A stretch of DNA of 64,000 nt from Pictodentalium vernedei (GCA_031216915.1 CM062296.1:451422287-451486286); one strand, 5' to 3'; shown: positions 21,528 to 32,217, counted from the stretch's first letter. Notes: generated from the letters alone by a model not told the origin. Numbers and translations are program-made.

Positions 21528-22853
21528 ATGGCGTCGCCGACAAAAACTACTCTCAAAGCCTTCCATCAACCAGATGACAAACAGCTTGAGACAGCCGACG
21601 TACACTCAGAATTGAAGAAAATAACTCAAAGCCAAGATCGTTTAATAACAATGATGGAGACTATGGTAACAGGGCGAGAGATAGAAGCACTGGGGATGGA
21701 ACTGCTGAAACAGAAATTTGGAGAAGTTGATGGGTACATGACCAGTTTTACAAGTTTGAGAACTGACATGGAGCTGAGAATGATACAATCCCAACTAGGA
21801 GAAGTAAACGAGAAATTTAACCATCTCATGATGTCACAAACTAATGCATGTTCTGTTGGCTCACCTCCTCAATTGTTTGACAATAAAGTATCAGATGCAG
21901 AAACGCCTCACGTTCCATCAAATAACATTCGTGAGCCACAGCCAGCACAGCCATCAACGTGCACAAGGAGTTGGTCAGTAAAAACTGGTATAAAGCCTTT
22001 TCAGCAACAACAAGCACCAGTTTCTTCATCGTCTGAAGCTTTCTCATGTTCACCTACATTTTCATGTCTTATGGGGACATCACCTCGTCATGAAACTCAG
22101 CAACTACAGCTCACTCCACCTTCAACAAGAATGCGCTTATCCGCTGCATCAGTTTTGGGTGAGAGAGGATCCAAATATGTGCATAAACCTGCAAACTATT
22201 TCAACCCCTGTAATGATGGCTCATATCCCGACAATAGAAGCTTTGATGAGAATCCGATCTCTGAAGAAGCACTACATGTTCAATCTCATTCCACAGAAGA
22301 AAACAGCTTAGTTCAGGAAAAATCATCACAAAACCATGGACGGGCGAAGAATATTTGTTATTCCCCAGTCAAACCTGATACATCGGTTGCTTTCTATTGT
22401 TGCTGTCCAAAATCATACCCAGGTCATGTGAAGTCTTTGAATGACGCAGAATTGACCCAAAAGCCAGAAATAGTTTCTTCTCGAAATTTAGTAAAAATGT
22501 ATTCCAACCCAATCCCGTCTGTGGGTATCTCTGTTGGATATGGCGTTGGAAATCCAGAGTTATCAACTGGAAATGAAGTACGGCGACCACACTATAAAAT
22601 CAGACCACTCAATTATGAAAGATACTCAAATAACAGAGAGAAAATAAAAAAGTTGTGCAAACAAAAAACTGCTGAAATCATTTTGAATAGCATGGCCGTT
22701 ATACCAATGTACCACACAGTTTGGAAAGGCAACAATGACTGGGATAACTGCCCTGAAGCTAAACGCAAAGATGAATATCACCCAATCTTCTCGAATAAAT
22801 TCCGAGATACAGATAATGATGTTGCTGCCTATACAAGGCGTACGAGACTCTAA
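21528..22853 (+). CDS. Unknown 441-aa protein of the non-autonomous LTR element
   Basis: I do not recognise this protein. The open frame could begin in the LTR at 21393, but the ATG at 21528 is the first one internal to the element and overlaps the candidate primer-binding site, so I chose it. Residues about 25-115 are rich in charged and hydrophobic heptad-like positions (SELKKITQSQDRLITMMETM, RMIQSQLGEVNEKFNHLMM), suggesting a coiled coil. The middle (about 120-330) is low-complexity, rich in Ser, Pro, Gln and Thr. The C-terminal 110 residues are more ordered and basic (HYKIRPLNYERYSNNREKIK, VIPMYHTVWKGNNDWDNCP). No zinc knuckle, aspartic protease or polymerase motif is present. By position it takes the place of Gag, so a particle-forming or RNA-binding role is an inference only; a captured host gene is the alternative. 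The frame is fully open, which suggests recent selection or very recent insertion. Confidence 0.75.
   Translation: MASPTKTTLKAFHQPDDKQLETADVHSELKKITQSQDRLITMMETMVTGREIEALGMELLKQKFGEVDGYMTSFTSLRTDMELRMIQSQLGEVNEKFNHLMMSQTNACSVGSPPQLFDNKVSDAETPHVPSNNIREPQPAQPSTCTRSWSVKTGIKPFQQQQAPVSSSSEAFSCSPTFSCLMGTSPRHETQQLQLTPPSTRMRLSAASVLGERGSKYVHKPANYFNPCNDGSYPDNRSFDENPISEEALHVQSHSTEENSLVQEKSSQNHGRAKNICYSPVKPDTSVAFYCCCPKSYPGHVKSLNDAELTQKPEIVSSRNLVKMYSNPIPSVGISVGYGVGNPELSTGNEVRRPHYKIRPLNYERYSNNREKIKKLCKQKTAEIILNSMAVIPMYHTVWKGNNDWDNCPEAKRKDEYHPIFSNKFRDTDNDVAAYTRRTRL
21529..21541 (+). promoter_or_regulatory. Candidate primer-binding site
   Basis: TGGCGTCGCCGAC begins one base after the LTR. TGG would pair with the universal CCA end of a tRNA, which is the normal position and sequence for minus-strand priming. 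Which tRNA it matches cannot be decided here; a serine tRNA is one possibility from memory. Confidence 0.6.
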
Positions 22854-24348
22854 GTGGATGTGTAGAGCCATTTATTGAAAATATCCCCGGTAAATAAAAA
22901 AACATTAATGAGGTTATTAGCTTCATTACTGACATTTGGGTTTTTACCTTTCTAATGAATGGAATTGCCAGGGTATTATTTCAACCGTTATTTTGAGCTG
23001 AACAATGGGGTTATTCGCTTCATTGTGAAATTGTTCCTATCTATTTGAGTCTACACATTTATTAGTCTCTTTAGTTAGAACGTCCTGGTTTTCAGTTGTT
23101 TGCATGAATGTGTTCTTTAGCACTTTAGATTAATATCTGGTTTGTTAAATATTGCACCGTTTTGCACTTCGTTTGAAGCACAGCTTTAAGCTCACCCTAC
23201 TTTCATTCTACAAACATTGCTTGAAACTGATTGTCGACGTTTATCACCAAACTTCTCAACTACAGTATTGCTGGTATGTTTGTATTTTGTCCACCACCTG
23301 TCATGCAACTGACGTTTGGTGACAAACAAATAAATCTGAGATCTGTGTAATAAATCTGACATCCACATGAGACTTAAAGTCTTTCTATTATTTGGCGAAA
23401 AACTAAATGTATCAGAAACTATTTTGTGAATTATAATACAGGTTCGAAATTAGTTGATTACACAAAACATACTCAACAGGTTAGAAATTGTAGTTCAATT
23501 CATTAAAATATCGCAATAATTATTTTAATAGCTGCTTGCTGCATCAATGTAACTTTCAGTTTATTAAAACATATATCTCAATTTATTGTTTTCCATAGTT
23601 CTCTCAGATATTGATTCAATGTTTATGGCAAATCGGTATTGGTAATTTTCATTTCTACAAAATTACATGCAGTTCAGTTATACAGGACATTTCACTTCTC
23701 AAATACAGTCTTACCTCAAGCAATTCCACAGAATTGCTTTTCTAGTTACTCCCACGAAATCAAAAACAGTGAAAAGGTACTGTATTAATAGTGTTTCTAT
23801 CCAGGTTTTCTCTGCTACTGCCATGTTTCTAAATTTCACTATTTAGAAATGTTTGTTCGATTTTTTGTGGAATGACAAAAACATATTCTTGGCTCTAATC
23901 ATCTTATAAATGAAACTCCATCTTGGCTATTCTCTTCTTAAATACCTCGATTTTTCCTGGTCAACATGTGGGCGTTGTGTGAAACTTTTTGTAACACTGC
24001 TCAGAACTTTTTGAGCCGATTACCACTTTAGTTGTCCTCATATAATGTTTGTAATCTTTGTATATATAAGATTTGAATACAGAAGCAACTATCCAGTAAC
24101 TTTTTTATTTAGTGAACATTTTTGTGTATGTGTGGGTTCTCATGTTGTTAGTTTTGTGTATTTGATGAGGTTATTTGCTTCATCGAATGTTGCACTTTGT
24201 AAATAGATTTACATACAAATTATGCCTAACGTCCGTTTGTCTTGTAAATGATGAGGTTAAGTGCTTCATCATCAGTTCTTTACTTTCTAGCAGCACCTGA
24301 AATATATATAATTCTTTCCAAACTAAAATTCAGTTCTTAAATAATGTC
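22854..24348 (+). other. Non-coding internal region with four short repeated motifs
   Basis: No ORF of note. The semi-palindromic motif ATGAGGTTATTNGCTTCAT occurs at 22908-22926, 23005-23023 (one change), 24165-24183 and 24251-24269 (two changes). AATAAA-like signals follow the stop codon at about 22893. The region could carry packaging or dimerisation signals, which is inference. Confidence 0.65.
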
Positions 24349-24356
24349 GGGGGGAA
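24349..24356 (+). promoter_or_regulatory. Polypurine tract
   Basis: GGGGGGAA lies directly against the right LTR, the normal position of the plus-strand primer in LTR retroelements. Confidence 0.8.
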
Positions 24357-24645
24357 TGTTGTAGAATCGCTCCAGCTGAGAGGAGCTTCAGGTGGTGAGA
24401 TGTATTCACCATGACGCTCGATCGCCTTTTGACTGATTGATGTGAGAGTTCAACACCTGGTCAGTTAGTAATGTGAATGTTCAGCTGTAAGCACCTATTT
24501 TGTTGACTGTGTGTCTGGATATTTTGTACTGCTGTGTGCGGTAAACTCGGATTATTGTCGTACATTTTTGTCACAGATTTTCATATTTAAGATGTCATTT
24601 ACTTCATACCATTTTTTTAATTTGGAATATCTTGAAAATACAACA
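24357..24645 (+). repeat. 3' LTR, 289 bp
   Basis: 288 of 289 positions identical to 21239-21527; followed by TTAA. Confidence 0.95.
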
Positions 24646-24755
24646 TTAACAACATTTCGCTGGCTGACAAACATCTCTTCTTTGTGAACACATAGTTTCG
24701 TTGCCGACACTGAAGCTCTAGTTTGCGTCGTAAATATTTGGCGCGCCTAATCTCA

Positions 24756-25790
24756 TCACTGAACCACTGTAAGGGCGTACGCTAAAAGTACGTGTTTGCT
24801 TAGGCGCAAACTTGTCAATAACTTCTTGAAGTGAGCCAATGAGGATGTATCACCAGTTTGCATCTCGTTAATTTTAGCGACGGGAGACGAAGCAATGGCA
24901 TCCGCAAACTTAGCGAGGTCAGTACTTCGGTACTTGCGGTATGTGACTTTCTTCCGCACAGGGGAGGGGCGAGGAAGTGCCAAATCGAAGATAATCATAA
25001 AATGGTCAGATATTGCAGGATCAACAATTAATACATTTTTAACAAAATCAGCATCGGATTCTTTGGTGATCAGCAGATCCAATGTTTGGCCATCTTTATG
25101 GGTATTGCCACGAACATGACGTAAAGTCATTGAATTGATAAGATCATGTAGTTTAGAAGAATCACTGGAAGTTTTCTTCTCCATATGGAAATTAAAATCA
25201 ACTCCAATGATGAATTTTCCTGGCAGCGCTGTAATGCTTCCTAGGAAGTCTTGGAATTCGCTAATGAACTGTTTGACAGTGAATTTGTTTTTGGAGCTCC
25301 GTGGGGGTCGATGAATGACAATGAGGCGGACAGAGTGTGAGTCGATTGTTACAATAGTGTCAATGCACTCGAATGTAACCCAAGTCTGAAATGCCTTACG
25401 CTTAACCTTCACAGTGCTATCACAGATTACACCCGCACCGCCACCTCGCTGTGACTTCCTGGGGTTGTGTATAAGAATCTGGCCGTTGGCAATGATCTCA
25501 CCGACAGTCAATGTGTCGTCTGGAGTTAACCATGTTTCAGTTATCATGGATATTGAAATACTGTTAACGTCAATTGTGTCGAGTAAGCTTGCAGTTTTGT
25601 TCACTATCGAACGAGCATTCACTAGGCACAACTTGAGATCGTTAGATTTGGAATCGGTAGTCACTGAATTAATAGGGATAAGATTTTTAACATTTACAGT
25701 TTTGGATTTAAATTGTTTATGTCGTTGTTTGCCGCATTTCTTATTTCGTCTCTTGCGAAGACTGCCCAAAGATTTAATATTATTTATCAC
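24756..25790 (-). pseudogene. L2/CR1-type LINE endonuclease domain
   Basis: This is the apurinic-endonuclease-like domain that nicks the target to prime reverse transcription. Visible family motifs in order: LVNARSIVNK (metal-binding N), ITETWL (catalytic E), FIIGVDFNFHM (altered from GDFN), LDLLIT, and AISDHFMIIF (SDH). A basic stretch (SLRKRRNKKCGKQRHKQFK) precedes the domain. The frame ends at a stop 1 nt out of register; the adjacent frame continues as TPLQWFSDEIRRAKYLRRKL, the usual linker toward RT. That frameshift is independent of the LTR insertion. Start codon chosen as the first Met of the open frame, but the real polyprotein start may lie further upstream. Confidence 0.88.
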
Positions 25791-25800
25791 ATCATCACTG

Positions 25801-26458
25801 AGGAGAAGAAAAGAGTTGTATGTTTATAGAATGATGGTTTTAATGCATGCATTTCCGCAGAACTGTATTTGAACCCAGAAAATACGTGATTTCGGGTGAC
25901 GAGTGCAGTGGTCATTCTGTGTGTTGTGCGGGAAGCTTGTCGTTCAGCAACAACGCAAGCGCAGAAAATGCAACTATTGTTCGTATTGGAAACAATGGAG
26001 CATGCGTGAGCGATGGTCAGCGTCTCTGTATAGATTGAAGGTGAAAAAGATATATTAAGAGTGCATATAAATCAAAATAAATGTAAACAAAGTTTTTCTT
26101 TCCTGATATTCTTGGTAGCATTCCGAACATCATATGTAGAAATAATTCCCGAAAACGAACTTGGAATATGGAAAAAGCTAAGATTTTGATCCACGGACAA
26201 AAATGCTGCCTACACACAGGCGCATGAATACAAGTGTAAAACAATCACATCTTTTCTGTATGTTATACACATGTGCTTCACATGTTTATTCCTATTATTC
26301 CCCATGTTCATTACCTCCATCGTCTCTACTTGCCTTTTTCCTATGTTTATGAAAGGAAAACAAAGTAAACGGACTCACAAAATGCGTACTCCTCTTTCCA
26401 GTCTAACCAACTAAAGGTGATCCAATATGCACCCTTCTGTGAAGAGAACTGCATTTGA
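25801..26458. other. Spacer, possibly LINE 5' part
   Basis: Directly upstream (on the minus strand) of the L2/CR1 endonuclease, so some may be LINE 5' sequence, but no ORF1 is recognisable. Confidence 0.4.
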
Positions 26459-26590
26459 CCCCTTTGAACCCTGGTGGTAATTGGAACAGTTCATAGTCAT
26501 TATTTGAGGGTCGATCAATTATTATCCCCAACCCACAGCTTTGGGGCTTCGCGTTGAAAATATTGATTGGTCTACCCACACATTCACTTG
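26459..26590. mobile_element. Fold-back MITE, family D, partial
   Basis: CCCCTTTGAACCCTGGTGG matches the left end of the complete family-D copy at 60317, and GTTGAAAATATTGATTGGTC its centre. The right half is missing. Confidence 0.75.
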
Positions 26591-26799
26591 GCAGTCACCC
26601 TACCTAATCAAATTATGATGTATCATGTTCCTGGAGCGGAAAAGCGGACAAAAAGACAGCTAGTCTGTCTATGTTATTTCCCTGCAGCACTTGTACTTCA
26701 TTTTATATTGGTAGTTAAATTGTATATAATGTTCTATCTGTGTGAAATTATGAAGCATTCACCATATTTGTATATAAATATATGCATGTGCTGCGAATA

Positions 26800-27115
26800 A
26801 AGTATATATAGAATATACCCATAGTAGCTTGGTGTACCAAATGTTCACCACGAGTGGTGAACATTTGGTACACCAAGCTACTTTGGGAATATTTTATTTA
26901 TACCATGATAGTCAGATTATTAAGAGTCGCTATTATTTTTTCTCGATTTTACTGAGCACCAGACGTGCATACGTGCGAATCTGTTTTTGTTTACACGAGC
27001 ATCGGTGGGCGGTACTTTCGCTGTCAATTTTATCGCCGAAACGAAATGCAAAATGAAACGGGGCCTTTTTCATTTTAATAGCATAATAACATGCCATTTT
27101 GAGTTATTGATGCTT
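26800..27115. repeat. Dispersed repeat R, inverted relative to 44424-44800
   Basis: The reverse complement of 44424-44800 aligns through the central hairpin, TACCATGATAGTCAGATTA, TTACACGAGCATCGGTGGGC, TTATCGCCGAAACGAAATG and GGGCCTTTTTCATTTTAATA. The hairpin at 26823-26882 has perfect 29-bp arms (AGTAGCTTGGTGTACCAAAT). Confidence 0.85.
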
Positions 27116-28295
27116 TATTAGTGCACACCCACGCAGTGGCGTGGGCGCACATAGGTAACCCAAGTACGTGTCCATGATTTCATAATTTTTCTATAAACCA
27201 TGCAACAGAGTTTGGGGTGCCATCTGGCGGCGTGGCTCTCCCACTGGCAAAAAATCCAGAATCATTGTAACGGATATTTAATTGTTTTTGGCTTTTCAAA
27301 GGACATTATGTAAAATATATTGTCGCAGAATGCTGGAAACTATGAGAAATAATTAAATAATGAAGTGACTTTCGAAGTTAGGTGGTTGTTGGCGAGTTAG
27401 GTAATGTTTGAAAGTTCGAAGTGCCAATGTCGTCCGTTGCCGGTTTCGTCAGTTTCAAAAGCCCAGTTTCAATTTTAATTGAGAACGTACACTTCACAAA
27501 AAGTTGACAACGAATAAAAAAATAAAACCAGTGATTTATCGACACTTTTAGTGGGCCTTTTTCATTTGTGGGGAACTTAGCCCGATTTCCTTAGAAACAG
27601 CCGGAGTTCGGATGAATTCAAGTTATGTTGACGTACGGTCTGGGGAAATCTTTGTTTTCAAAACACTGGCATGCAGTCTTGTTGTAAAATTTTTACAGAA
27701 ACAGACATGCACGCGAACAGCGATATTCGTTTATTTCCAAGATTTTTCTTCACAAATTCACTGGCTCTAGTCTATGAACTATTTTTACCAGTGATACAAT
27801 ACAATGTCAGTTTTAGACTGTCAGAATTACAGTGTAGCGGCCAGCCAGTTTTGTGATCCGACGTGTTCTCCTAAAGGCTAAATACCAGAACCACTCAGAA
27901 CTCCCTTTTAAATTACACTTCCTCTGTGTTTTGGTAAACAATGTTTTAATTCCTGGATACTTTAGGCTTTGCAACCAGAACAGAACTGAACTCATCCTCA
28001 AACTAATCAATGTCGTCGCCCTCCTCGTCTGACCAACATCTGTAGGTGGGGATTCTGATAATTAGTACATGTAGGTTTCTCCCAAAATGGCAAAAAAAAC
28101 GTTTAAAAAGCCTAAATACCAACCTCCCCAGAACCGACCTCTAAATAACATTTGCACACTGATTCCAGAGAAAATATTTCATTTCTACTAATTCTAGTTT
28201 GTTTTAGCATTCAAAAGGAAACTGAAATTTAATTTATTACAAAATGTGTGACGGCATTTCTGTCTGTCCATCCATCCATCCATTAGTAAGTGGAA
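27116..28295. other. Non-coding spacer
   Basis: A short palindrome, GTGCACACCCACGC with its near complement, lies at 27121-27150. A diverged direct repeat (CTAAATACCAGAACC / CTAAATACCAACCTCC) lies at about 27878 and 28112. No gene is supported. Confidence 0.45.
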
Positions 28296-28480
28296 AACTC
28301 ACAGCCTGGACGATTCGTACCTCTGGCAATTGGTACCTTTTGCTGAACAATTCGTACCCCCGATGCCTGGACAATTCGTGCCTTTTCCCAGGACAATTTG
28401 TACCCCTCCTCTGGGCAGTATCTGACAGTTCGTACCAACTCTGGACAATTTGTATCCGCTTCTGCAAATTCATACCCTGT
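28296..28480. repeat. Degenerate minisatellite of GACAATTCGTACC units, cluster 1
   Basis: Units GGACGATTCGTACC, GAACAATTCGTACCCCC, GGACAATTCGTGCC, GGACAATTTGTACCCC, GACAGTTCGTACC and GGACAATTTGTATCC appear at 20-35 bp spacing. Confidence 0.8.
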
Positions 28481-29084
28481 TTAATTAACCCCCTCTGAAA
28501 AAATATACATGGAGATGGGATTGGGAGAGGATTATAAACTTGGAGAAAGGATAAAAAAAGGCGTTGTCATTTCTATTATTTTAAAAAGACATAGAATATC
28601 AAATTTCATTACTTAAAGTAAAAAGCAAGTAGACACAAAAGATTCATCGTCACGTCGGCAAAAAGAAAATGCTCTATTGAGGGAGCTCAGAATGAAATTA
28701 ATAAATTATTAAGGCGACACGCTCTTTAACTTATTATTTGGGACGTCATAAAATTATTTATTGTTAGATCTTCACCAATTTAAAGAATTATTGTGGCTTC
28801 ATTAAAAAAATAGTGTTTTAACTGTAAAACTACATCCATTACTATCTACTATAAATTTTCTTTTACGACATACAGACCCGAAGCTGATAATACTAGAGAT
28901 TGCTTTTTCACTTATAAATGCTGTTAAGCGATGGCTCACCCATTGAAGTTTCATTTCTATGCATAAATCATGTTTTGATTGGTTGTTTCATGCATATGTT
29001 TATGTTTGTATTACTATCACTCTGTCGACTTTTCATTTTCATTTCACTCAGCCAAAACATGAGTCAAAAACATTTAAATAGTTA

Positions 29085-29342
29085 ATACCAGGCCTGAAAA
29101 TAAGCAGTCTGACATTCACAGAATGAGATTCACAGAGGGTGAATTTGATGATGCTATCCCATATAGTGGGCCAATTTATCCTCTGGGCACCTCTTTCTGT
29201 TTAGTTTTGAGACCCCGATTCATATTGAGGTTCACAGAGGGTAAATTTAGTGATGCTACCCTGCTGTGCATGGTACCATCATTAAATTCACCCTCTGGGG
29301 ACCTCATTTTGCAGATGACAGGCTGCTTATTTTCTGGCTTGG
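29085..29342. mobile_element. Fold-back element
   Basis: Outer inverted repeats CCTGAAAATAAGCAGTCTGA and (complement of the right end) CCAGAAAATAAGCAGCCTGT. An inner pair of segments (TTCACAGAGGGTAAATTTAG and ATTAAATTCACCCTCTGGGG) folds around the centre. There is also a third related segment at 29125. No ORF. Confidence 0.75.
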
Positions 29343-29344
29343 TT

Positions 29345-29520
29345 AATACATGAGACAGTTTAGTACACTTACTTGAGACAACTTGTACCAAAAAGGAGAC
29401 AATTCATAACTTTTACTGAGACAATTCGTACCTTTTGTCTAGACAATTTGTACCTTATTGTCAAGACAATTCGTACCCCCTAATTGTTGTATGAATCGTC
29501 CAGGGTGCAAGTTGTCCAAG
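29345..29520. repeat. Degenerate minisatellite of GACAATTCGTACC units, cluster 2
   Basis: Same unit as at 28296-28480: GACAACTTGTACC, GACAATTCATAAC, GACAATTCGTACC, GACAATTTGTACC, GACAATTCGTACCCCC. The fold-back element at 29085 and about 600 bp of other sequence separate the two clusters. Confidence 0.8.
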
Positions 29521-29945
29521 AACCGTCCATCACAGACCGCGATTCTTTGCTTTTCATTTACCCGGTTGTACATGTACATTTTCAGTAACTGGCTTCTGAC
29601 TATTTTTCACACTGTAACCCCCTCCACTTTACACACACACACATACACAAATATATTAAACATTAAAGAGCACTATCTTTTTGAATATCTGATTCATCCT
29701 CTCTGGAAAACATACATGTACATTGTATTTTTCTTAATTTTACTCTTTTTATCAAAATGTGTCATGAGTGTCTGTAGGGATTAAATCCAAGGTTGTGAAA
29801 GTGCCTTTATGGGTATTTGCAGCATAAGCACCACACTACAGAAGCAATATTTGATGGTTTTAGGCATTTTTGTGGTGCTATGAGATACCACATGAGCTGC
29901 ACTGTCATGCTGTTGGAAAACAATCAATGTGTTATGTTTTGTCAG

Positions 29946-30508
29946 AGAAGAGAAACTTAAAGCACTGCCCTATAGAATGCCGCAAACTAGCCTACATCTC
30001 GCTAATCAGATCAACCCTAGAATACGGCTCAATAATCTGGGACCCACATCTAAAACAGGACATAAACAAAATAGAGAAAATACAGAGACAGGCAGTCCGT
30101 TAAATCACCCAAAACTACAAAACCAGAGAAGAAGGCTACATCAAATCTACAATGGAAGACCTGAAATTAACAGCCCTAGAAGACAGAAGACGACAAAATC
30201 GACTGATCTTCTTCTACAAAGTGGTTGAGGGGTCAGTACCAGGACTACCCCCTGACAAATTACTCAAGCCAACAACCAACAAAAGACGCATAAGACCAAC
30301 AACATACAAGGACTGTGAGACAAAAAATGCCATATTAAACCAAGCTAGAGTAAATCAAAGAACATTCCAAGTCCCATATTGCAAAACAATAATCTACAGA
30401 AATTCCTTCTTCCCCAAGACAACAACAGACTGGAACCAGCTGGAAGATAATGTTGTCTCGGCACCAACGCTGGAGCTATTCAAGAAGGCCATCCAAAAGA
30501 AACCGTAA
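29946..30508 (+). pseudogene. C-terminal end of a LINE ORF2
   Basis: Translation gives ISLIRSTLEYGSIIWDPHLK then INKIEKIQRQAVR, a stop, and in the same frame family EDLKLTALEDRRRQNRLIFF, ending SAPTLELFKKAIQKKP. The phrase 'L-R-LEYGS-IWDPH...I--IE--QR-A-R' is the post-RT region of CR1/Jockey-like non-LTR elements. The reverse transcriptase itself is absent because the copy is 5'-truncated. It belongs to a different family from the other LINEs in this window. It is non-functional. Confidence 0.85.
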
Positions 30509-30575
30509 GCGTTCTCTTCAACCCGTAGCATTAAAGCCTAAATAGGTTACTGCTATGTATAAATACAGATACAGA
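29946..30575 (+). mobile_element. LINE 3' fragment inserted in tandem unit a
   Basis: Units b and c read continuously from TTTTGTCAG to ACCAATGACTCTAGG, while unit a has 630 bp between these points. The insert ends in repeated ATACAG, a simple 3' tail as seen in CR1-like LINEs, and has no obvious target duplication. Confidence 0.88.
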
Positions 30576-32145
30576 TACCAATGATCTAGGTGCCTTAATT
30601 AAGAAATCTGAGGGATTTTTAAAAAAAAACACTTTTTTACAAAAATTGGAAAATATTCATGAAACACATTGTGAAATATCTTCAGAAGCAAGAATGTGAT
30701 TTAAAAACTATCGCAAATGAGAAATGTAATATCATAAGAAGTTTGTTTTGTGTCAACATCAATTAATTTATGAATTATATCATAGTTTTGGATGAAAGTG
30801 GGTATGCTGGGGTCTAGGGGACACATTCAGGGCTATATTTTACCACATCAATAAGTACATGAAGAAGAAAATTTGACATCATTTGTTAGGATAAAATGGC
30901 ACTATCTACTGATATTGGTGATTTATATAGCTGCAACACCAGTTTTTAAAACAAAATTGACATTCATTTTGTTTTGTGTGGAGTGGAATGAGACAGATTT
31001 TTCCCCAAACTATTGTCTGCTGATGCAGATTTTAGTTTTATTTTGAAATTGGGGTAGTTGTCAAAGAAAGCAGTGAATTCTCAAGCTGAAATGACTCTTT
31101 TATCAAATGAAAGAGGTAAAATGTATCTTTGGAAGGATTAGAATGAAGCTAAAATCCCTCCCAATCATTTTTACACACTTAGCAAAATCCCCCCCCCCCC
31201 TACAGTTTTTGAGGGTAGTACCACAATCTCCCACATTATTTTAAGAGCAGTTTTAAGAGCAGTACAAAAATCCCCCTCCCGGCCTTTTACACTAAAAGGT
31301 TAAAAGGCAGTCCAAGAGGATTTAAAAAAAATGTATTTAATTTGTAAATTACATAAACACTCATTTACAAGAAAACATGCCTCAGTAACTATTTATCAGG
31401 ACAGTTATTTATTTTTTTATTGGAGTTTAAGGAAGTGCTCGGCCTCGAGTGGTAAACAGTTTTGGACATTTTTCAGGTAAAAGTTTTGTGGGTTACCCTT
31501 TGGAAGGTTTGGGGTTGATTGTAGGAAAATACATACATGTAAATGTACATGTATTTCGCCTTCCAACACTGATTTAATTATTATTTTTTGGATATTACAC
31601 GTATTTTACATTTAAATGTTCATTCAAGAAACACAGACCGAATAGTACTGTTTTATTTTTTGAAAAGTTATATTTTTGTCACAGTCAGCAATAAAGGCCA
31701 TATATTGCCAAAAATAATGCAGTTAAATGCATCTTGAGCAAGTGTGGCATCCAGAATTGAGTAGCACACTATAACCTCTGGCAAATACCAAAAACACATA
31801 TAACCACCTATTTTACCTATTAACACATTTAATTAAACCATGGTTTCCCCTCATATTACTTGTTATAGAGGGGATTCCAATTATATTCCAATCCTCTTCC
31901 AAATCACCATCCAAACACTCAGCCAGAAAACCCATATTTCACTTGTATTCACTGGTATAATAGAAGTTTTCTCCATATTTTGCTTCCCCGTGGGAACCCC
32001 AGGAAGTAAGGAGCACTTGTTTACTGTGGTAAACCAGTTCCGCTTTACTAGTAAAATAGGACCCAGTCACCAATGCTTGGGTGAAAGCCCTCTAAAATGG
32101 GCAACATGTAGATCAACGATTGACTAAACTTGACTTCATCTCCAT

Positions 32146-32210
32146 GTTGTGTCACGATTAGCCATTCTGCATAAATATGTGACATTAACCACCAACAAAC
32201 AAACCATATT
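32146..32210 (+). repeat. SINE tail fragment
   Basis: TCACGATTAGCCATTCTGCA and ATATGTGACATTAACCACCA match the last 60 bp of the SINE family (compare 16245-16300). Confidence 0.75.
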
Positions 32211-32217
32211 ATGATAA

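Larger units (their letters stand above)
21239..24645 (+). mobile_element. Non-autonomous LTR retrotransposon with one unknown ORF, nested in a LINE
   Basis: Two 289-bp direct repeats bound a 2.83-kb internal region. Each repeat begins TGTTGTA and ends TACAACA. TTAA occurs immediately outside both ends (21235-21238 and 24646-24649), and deleting the element plus one TTAA rejoins the LINE. A candidate primer-binding site follows the left LTR and a polypurine tract precedes the right one. The internal part holds a 441-codon ORF and about 1.5 kb of non-coding sequence. No reverse transcriptase, integrase, RNase H or protease motif is present, so it depends on an autonomous relative. The LTRs differ at a single base, so the insertion is recent relative to the decayed LINE around it. 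Confidence 0.92.
19150..25800 (-). mobile_element. L2/CR1-type LINE, split by an LTR element
   Basis: Minus-strand order: endonuclease (25790-24756), a bridging segment (24755-24646), then after the 3.4-kb insertion the reverse transcriptase (21205-19994), C-terminal domain (about 19990-19369) and 3' UTR ending near 19150 with GGACACCAATAAAT. Removing the insertion and one TTAA copy leaves about 3.2 kb of continuous LINE. It is inactive because of frameshifts apart from the insertion. The extent upstream of 25800 (ORF1 or 5' UTR) is unknown. Confidence 0.9.

Noticed and set aside
21235-24649. The TTAA-flanked 3.4-kb element as a piggyBac transposon
   Set aside because: TTAA alone fits, but the ends are long direct repeats with TG...CA, a primer-binding site and a polypurine tract, which define an LTR element; piggyBac has short inverted repeats.
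28250-29520. CRISPR-like array at the GACAATTCGTACC repeats
   Set aside because: Units are degenerate, spacing is irregular and the genome is eukaryotic; this is a minisatellite.
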